A DNA stretch of 64,000 nt from an uncultured Clostridium sp. (GTDB lineage Bacteria > Bacillota > Clostridia > TANB77 > CAG-508): positions 186,615-250,614 of the forward strand of contig CAKNIZ010000001.1 of NCBI GenBank assembly GCA_930980855.1. The letters are read 5' to 3'. Positions 59,438-64,000 of the stretch are shown here, in pieces. The notes beneath the pieces are model-generated. The model did no database searches. It was not told where the DNA came from and worked only from the letters and a program-made list of their open reading frames with translations. The position numbers were made by a program, and so were the translations under genes. Numbering within the stretch: position 1 is the first letter of the stretch; each line of letters opens with the position of its first letter.

Positions 59438-61066
59438 CTATACAAGTTTTTTAAGTCTTTCTTGTACTTCTTCATTTCCTAAAACTTGCATAATTTCATA
59501 CATATCTGGAGTATTTCTTCTTCCTGTTAATGCAATCCTTATAACAGTACTTACATCACCTACATGTCCTGGCCAATTTTCAGGATTTTGTTTATATTCT
59601 TTTACTTCTCTAGCATATCCTAATTTTTCAGCAACATCTTTTATTTTATCAAACCAAGTTTGTTTATCATCATCATAATTATAGACTTTCAAATATTCTG
59701 TGATGACTTTCTTAGCATCTTCGCCAGAAATTTTGTCAAAATCATAAAATTCTGGTCTTTCAAACATATAAATAATGTTGTTTTTTACTTCTGACCATTT
59801 TGATAAATCTTTTCTAGGTTTCTTTGAATTTTCTCTTTCTATTCCAAATACTTTTAACGAATATTCTTCATCTTCCAATAATTTAGCAAGTTTATCATCA
59901 TATTGTTTTGCCCAAGCATTCGCAAAATTGTAAACTTCTTTTGCAGAATATTTAGCAATAATATTTTTAGATACATCTAAAAGTTTTACCATATCAAATA
60001 CGGCTCCACTAACTCCCATTTTAGATAATTCTAGCTTAAATTCAGACATTTTTTTATCTGGATTAGCTCTTCTCCATCCTTCGAAACCTGAATTAATAAT
60101 ATTCATTAAATATTCATTAACAGCATCACTTGGGATACCCTCTTTATGATAATAATCAACTGCTGCTTCTGGATCTTTTCTTTTACTAATTTTTCTTTTC
60201 TTTCCATCTTCCTCTTTCAAAATGCTTGGAACTTGAGCATATTTAGGTACTTTAAATCCAAAAGCATTAAATAACTCAATATGAAGAGGAGTTGAAGAAA
60301 TCCATTCTTCTCCACGAACAACAGTAGTAGTTTTCATCAAATGGTCATCTACAACATGGGCAAAATGATATACTGGTAATCCATCAGCTTTTATTAAAAC
60401 GGCATCTTGGTCGTTTTCAGGAAACTCAATTTGTCCTCTTACTCCATCTTTAACCTTAATTTTTCTGTCTTCTCTACCATTTGAACGAAGTCTAATAACA
60501 AAACTTTCACCATTTTTTATTCTTTCAATAGCTTCATCAACTGGCAAATTTCTGTACTTAGCCCATACTCCATAAAATCCTGTCCTTAATCCAGCCGCTT
60601 CCTGCCTTTTACGAATATCTTCAATCTCTTCCGGAGTTGCAAAACAAGGATATGCCTTACCTTGAGCGATTAAATACTTGGCGTAAGAATGATAAATTTC
60701 TCTTCTTGCACTTTGTTTGTATGGTCCATAATTACCTTTCTCCTCATTTTCAGAAATCATACCTTCATCTGGAATAAAGTCAAACTTCGCAAGAGCTTCA
60801 ATAATTTGAGCTACACCATTTTCTATTTTTCTTTTTTGGTCAGTATCCTCAATTCTTAAATAAAAAACACCATTTGATTGCTTTGCTATAGCACCATTTA
60901 TTATGCATTGATAAAGTCCTCCGATGTGAACAAAACCTGTTGGACTAGGTGCAAATCTAGTAACTTCCGCTCCTTGAGGTAAATCTCTTGGTCCATATTT
61001 TTCTTCATAATATTCAATTGGCTTTGCATTTGGATAAATAACTTCCGCTAAATCTTTATAATCCAT
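59438..61066 (-). CDS. gltX: Glutamate--tRNA ligase
   Basis: Class I synthetase, 542 residues, longer than the usual 480-500. The catalytic signatures are FAPSPTGFVHIGG (HIGH equivalent) and the KMSKS equivalent KISKRKDPEAAV. Between them lie a helical insertion and GEEWISSTPLHIELF; the C-terminal helical anticodon domain ends in VGDVSTVIRIALTGRRNTPDMYEIMQVLG. In Clostridia this enzyme usually also makes Glu-tRNA-Gln for the amidotransferase pathway, and the tRNA-Gln gene in this window would then be a substrate; that is inference. Confidence 0.94.
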   Translation of the reverse strand: MDYKDLAEVIYPNAKPIEYYEEKYGPRDLPQGAEVTRFAPSPTGFVHIGGLYQCIINGAIAKQSNGVFYLRIEDTDQKRKIENGVAQIIEALAKFDFIPDEGMISENEEKGNYGPYKQSARREIYHSYAKYLIAQGKAYPCFATPEEIEDIRKRQEAAGLRTGFYGVWAKYRNLPVDEAIERIKNGESFVIRLRSNGREDRKIKVKDGVRGQIEFPENDQDAVLIKADGLPVYHFAHVVDDHLMKTTTVVRGEEWISSTPLHIELFNAFGFKVPKYAQVPSILKEEDGKKRKISKRKDPEAAVDYYHKEGIPSDAVNEYLMNIINSGFEGWRRANPDKKMSEFKLELSKMGVSGAVFDMVKLLDVSKNIIAKYSAKEVYNFANAWAKQYDDKLAKLLEDEEYSLKVFGIERENSKKPRKDLSKWSEVKNNIIYMFERPEFYDFDKISGEDAKKVITEYLKVYNYDDDKQTWFDKIKDVAEKLGYAREVKEYKQNPENWPGHVGDVSTVIRIALTGRRNTPDMYEIMQVLGNEEVQERLKKLV

Positions 61067-61079
61067 TTTAACCTCCTTA

Positions 61080-61937
61080 TTTTTAATTTGGGACGGACCT
61101 TTTTCAAAAAATTATTTTTTTACAATTTTATTTATATCGTATACCGTTGTTTTCATGAATTCGGCAACTTTTTGTTTTGAGCAATTAAATTGTTTTAATA
61201 ATTTTTCAATTATTTCTCTATCAGTATAATATTTTTTATAATCACTTATTAGTTCTTGATAGTTTATTTTCTCATCAAATTCATATTCTATTAAATTCCT
61301 TTTCAAATGATATTCCCTGAATTTTTTCCAATCCGCCTCATCATATTGCGCACATATTAGTCTAATAATATCATCTTTTGAAATAATTACATTTTTATTT
61401 TTATAAAAATATTCATTATAGCTCGAAAATGAATATGCATTCATGTTTTTTACAATATTAGCTTTTACAGGATTTCTGTGAATATATGTAATACAAGATA
61501 ATAAATGTTTTCTATCTATTATTGATTGTGAGTAAAATCTATTTTTAAATACATATCCTTCTCTATCATATTTTTTATTATAAAAAATTGCATAAGCTGT
61601 ATTAACTTTTTTCATAAATTCGGATATTTCACTAATTTCTTCACATTTCAATAAAATATGAGCATGATTATTCATAATGCAATATGCTAAAATTTTAATA
61701 TTTATATTTATCTTTTTTTCATGTAATAATTTTAAATATTCTGTCTTATCTTCATTGTTATCAAAAATATATTCACTATTTATTCCTTTTACTGTTATAT
61801 GAAAAATTTTTCCATTATATTGATTTCTTGCTATACGGGGCATAATACTTCCTTTCTAATTAATTGCCCCCAAATTAATTTTTTATTTTATATTTATTTA
61901 TAAATTTTTGATTAAGGACCGTCCCTAATTAAAAATT
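61080..61937. mobile_element. RAYT gene flanked by inverted GGGACGG REP ends
   Basis: Left end TTTTTAATTTGGGACGGACC (61080-61099) and right end, the complement of TTTTTAATTAGGGACGGTCC (61916-61935), form inverted repeats with two mismatches around the transposase gene. The right end runs into the rnjA stop codon. A single intact unit; no target duplication is evident. Confidence 0.75.
61112..61843 (-). CDS. REP-associated tyrosine transposase (RAYT, Y1_Tnp family)
   Basis: 243-residue HUH-type single-strand DNA transposase of the TnpA_REP group. It starts MPRIARNQYNGKIFHITVKG, as RAYTs do. The HUH pair is His60-Ala-His62 in IMNNHAHILLKC, and the catalytic tyrosine is Tyr84 or Tyr88 in FMKKVNTAYAIFYNKKYDREGYVFKNRF. 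A YIHRNPVKANIV stretch (about 121-133) is also typical. A C-terminal helical part (DWKKFREYHLKRN and a putative helix-turn-helix) follows. RAYTs are usually single-copy genes thought to spread REP hairpins. Matching GGGACGG hairpins flank this gene. No frame damage, so it may be active. Confidence 0.9.
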   Translation of the reverse strand: MPRIARNQYNGKIFHITVKGINSEYIFDNNEDKTEYLKLLHEKKININIKILAYCIMNNHAHILLKCEEISEISEFMKKVNTAYAIFYNKKYDREGYVFKNRFYSQSIIDRKHLLSCITYIHRNPVKANIVKNMNAYSFSSYNEYFYKNKNVIISKDDIIRLICAQYDEADWKKFREYHLKRNLIEYEFDEKINYQELISDYKKYYTDREIIEKLLKQFNCSKQKVAEFMKTTVYDINKIVKK

Positions 61938-63708
61938 ATACTTCCATAATAATTGGTAAAATCATCGGATTTCTTTTTGTTCTATCAAATATGAAGTCTC
62001 TTAAATCATCTTTTAATGTAGATTTTATTGTTGACCAGTCTCTTACATGTCTATTTTCTAAGTCGTGGATTTCTTCTCGAATGAATGCTTTTACATCTTC
62101 CATTAAGTTTTCTGATTCTCTTACATATACAAATCCTCTTGAGATTACGTCAGGACCGGATACTATTTCTCCGGTTTGGTTATCCATTGTCATTACTATA
62201 ACAATTAAACCATCTTGAGATAAATGTTGTCTATCTCTTAATACTATATTTCCTACATCTCCAACGCCTAGTCCATCTACCATTACTCTTCCGGCAGGAA
62301 CTGTTCCTGTGAATTTCGCTTCTTCTTCATTTAATTCTAGCACTCTTCCATTATTCGTAAGGAATATATTTTCTTTTGGTATTCCCATTTCTATTGCAGT
62401 ATCTCTATGTGCCATTAATTGTCTATATTCTCCATGGACTGGTATGAAGTATTTTGGTCTAACTAATGCCATGATTAGTTTTTGTTCTTCTTGGCAAGCG
62501 TGTCCTGAAACGTGTACGTCTGCTAAAGCACTATATACTACTTCTGATCCTATTTTCATTAATTGGTCTATTACTTTTGATACTGATTTTTCATTTCCTG
62601 GTATTGGATTTGCTGATATTATTACTAAGTCATTACTTGTTATCGTTACTTTTTTATGTTCCCCATTTGCCATTCTTGTTAAGGCTGACATTGTCTCACC
62701 TTGGCTTCCAGTTGTCATTATAACTAATTGTTCATCAGTAAAGTTTTTTATCATATCAATATCAATAAATAAATCATCTGGTGCATCTATATAATTTAGT
62801 TCTCTTGCAGCTTCTATCATATTTATCATGCTTCTTCCTGAAACTGCTATTTTTCTGCCAAATTTAACTGCAGAGTTTACTATTTGTTGAACTCTATGAA
62901 CATTTGATGCAAATGTTGCAACTACTATTCTTTTTTTACATCCTTCGAACAAGTTATCAAATACTGGTCCAATAGATTTTTCAGACATTGTGTATCCTTT
63001 TCTTTCTGAGTTCGTACTATCTGAAAGAAGTGCCAATACTCCATTGTTTCCAATTTCGGCAAGACGTCCTAAGTCCATTTCTTGTCCATCTATTGGTGTA
63101 TAATCCACTTTAAAGTCTCCTGTGTGGATAACTGTTCCTACTGGTGTATGAATAGCAAACATTACAGCATCTGGTATACTATGAGAGCTTCTAATAAATT
63201 CTACTTTTATTTTTCCGAAGTTAACTGTATCTCCTTGGTTTACAACATTTAATTTTACGCTATTTCTTAAGTGGTGTTCTTCTAATTTATGCTCTATTAA
63301 TTTAGCTGTAAGTCTTGTTGCAAATATTGGCATATTTACTTGTTTTAATACATAAGGAATAGCTCCAATATGGTCTTCGTGACCGTGCGTTATAACTAAT
63401 CCTTTTATTTTTTCTTTATTCTTTATTAAATATGTTACATCTGGTATTACTAAGTCTACCCCTAACATATCGTCTTCTGGGAATTCTAGCCCACAGTCAA
63501 CTAATACAATTTCATCTTCATATTCAAAAACAGTTATGTTTTTTCCAATTTCGTCTAAACCACCTAATGCTATTATTTTTAAATTACTCTTTTTAAATGA
63601 AAAATCTAATTTGTTTTTATTGTTTTTTCTATAATTGGTTTTATATCCTTTCTTTCTATCTCTACTTTTAGTATCTACATTAGTAGACATTTCCTTTGTG
63701 TTATTCAT
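61936..63708 (-). CDS. rnjA: Ribonuclease J
   Basis: 5'-3' exonuclease and endonuclease of the metallo-beta-lactamase/beta-CASP group, central to mRNA decay in Firmicutes. The 590 residues show zinc motif VITHGHEDHIGAIPYVL, the SHSIPDAV and HTGDFKVD motifs, the beta-CASP part with GSQGETMSALTRMANGEH, and HVSGHACQEE with the distal histidine. A basic N-terminal 40 residues are probably disordered. It would also clear RNAs with a 5' hydroxyl, such as those cut by the glmS ribozyme. Promoter upstream. Confidence 0.95.
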   Translation of the reverse strand: MNNTKEMSTNVDTKSRDRKKGYKTNYRKNNKNKLDFSFKKSNLKIIALGGLDEIGKNITVFEYEDEIVLVDCGLEFPEDDMLGVDLVIPDVTYLIKNKEKIKGLVITHGHEDHIGAIPYVLKQVNMPIFATRLTAKLIEHKLEEHHLRNSVKLNVVNQGDTVNFGKIKVEFIRSSHSIPDAVMFAIHTPVGTVIHTGDFKVDYTPIDGQEMDLGRLAEIGNNGVLALLSDSTNSERKGYTMSEKSIGPVFDNLFEGCKKRIVVATFASNVHRVQQIVNSAVKFGRKIAVSGRSMINMIEAARELNYIDAPDDLFIDIDMIKNFTDEQLVIMTTGSQGETMSALTRMANGEHKKVTITSNDLVIISANPIPGNEKSVSKVIDQLMKIGSEVVYSALADVHVSGHACQEEQKLIMALVRPKYFIPVHGEYRQLMAHRDTAIEMGIPKENIFLTNNGRVLELNEEEAKFTGTVPAGRVMVDGLGVGDVGNIVLRDRQHLSQDGLIVIVMTMDNQTGEIVSGPDVISRGFVYVRESENLMEDVKAFIREEIHDLENRHVRDWSTIKSTLKDDLRDFIFDRTKRNPMILPIIMEV

Positions 63709-63759
63709 AAATTTCTATTTTCCCCCATTCTGCAAATTTTTTCTCACCAAAATTTGCGT

Positions 63760-63788
63760 ATATTATTTGTATTTAATTATACGTTCAA
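63760..63788 (-). promoter_or_regulatory. Possible promoter of rnjA
   Basis: Minus-strand TTGAAC and TAATAT, 17 bases apart. The 212 bases beyond, to the window end, hold nothing recognisable. Confidence 0.5.
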
Positions 63789-64000
63789 AAAAGATAGTCT
63801 TTAGCGTCCAAACTACCTAAAATTATTCAATTAATCTCTTTTCTTTAAACATTATAAATAAATCTCTTCTTTATCGCTTATTGGATAACAACTGTTTATT
63901 ATTATAAAGGAAAATAGTGAAATTGTCAAGATAGCTTTTCTTACATGATAGCATAAATTTTTTGTAGGATTTTCATTCATTGAATTTCAAAAATTTCTTG

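Overview
The window looks like a chromosomal stretch of an anaerobic, low-GC, spore-forming (or formerly spore-forming) member of the Clostridia, probably uncultured. The evidence is AT-rich codon use, strong GGAGG-type ribosome binding sites, a Gram-positive housekeeping gene order, adhE for fermentation, a glmS ribozyme, MurT/GatD, PrkC/PrpC, RNase J and several sporulation genes (yqfC, yqfD, a pdaA-like deacetylase, ylbJ, bofA, yaaL). Most genes lie on the minus strand. No phage, CRISPR array, rRNA or resistance island was seen.

Layout. 1-2340: start of the S10 ribosomal operon (rpsJ-rplC-rplD-rplW) with promoter and a structured leader. 2376-10360: transglutaminase-like protein, enolase, YlmH, tRNA-Gln, an orphan zinc-ribbon gene, a MacB-like ABC transporter and a radical-SAM protein. 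10639-21183: acyl-ACP thioesterase, an orphan gene, then gatD-murT-hisS-relA-recJ and recO-yqzL-era. 21452-27258: DUF3048, DgkA fused to a dead PAP2 domain, ybeY, an unknown protein where phoH usually sits, yqfD, yqfC, deacetylase. 27395-29064: a broken DUF4160 gene with its coupled partner, a coiled-coil protein and an XRE regulator. 29493-38783: adhE, RNA-modification genes, uvrC, ylbJ, rpe, rsgA. 38981-50926: prkC-prpC-rlmN, aspS, dtd/trmH, a small orphan gene, mfd, TSCPD protein, ogt. 51010-63708: glmS with its ribozyme, AIM24, bofA-yaaL, serS, engB, dapB, HD protein, DUF951, gltX, a RAYT transposase and rnjA.

The most unusual content lies between genes. Twelve copies of one family of palindromic elements (about 87-160 bp each) are scattered over 3.3-58.5 kb. 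Each has AT-rich terminal arms related to TTGTATATTCAA and a GC-rich core. The core hairpins differ between copies but keep their base pairing, which suggests selection on a folded RNA or single-stranded DNA. A separate REP family (GGGACGGTCC) flanks a REP-associated tyrosine transposase (RAYT) at 61.1-61.8 kb and recurs as a free hairpin between serS and engB. A third palindrome (GGGTACGCC) follows recO.

Three unrelated genes (6046-6711, 11478-11861, 46148-46306) stand out. Each has visibly higher GC and different codon use from its neighbours, a near-consensus promoter with a 17-bp spacer, a good ribosome binding site and no recognised function; the two plus-strand ones also end in strong terminators. 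They look like recently acquired single-gene cargo. All family assignments come from reading the translated sequence and motifs by eye; no database search was run.
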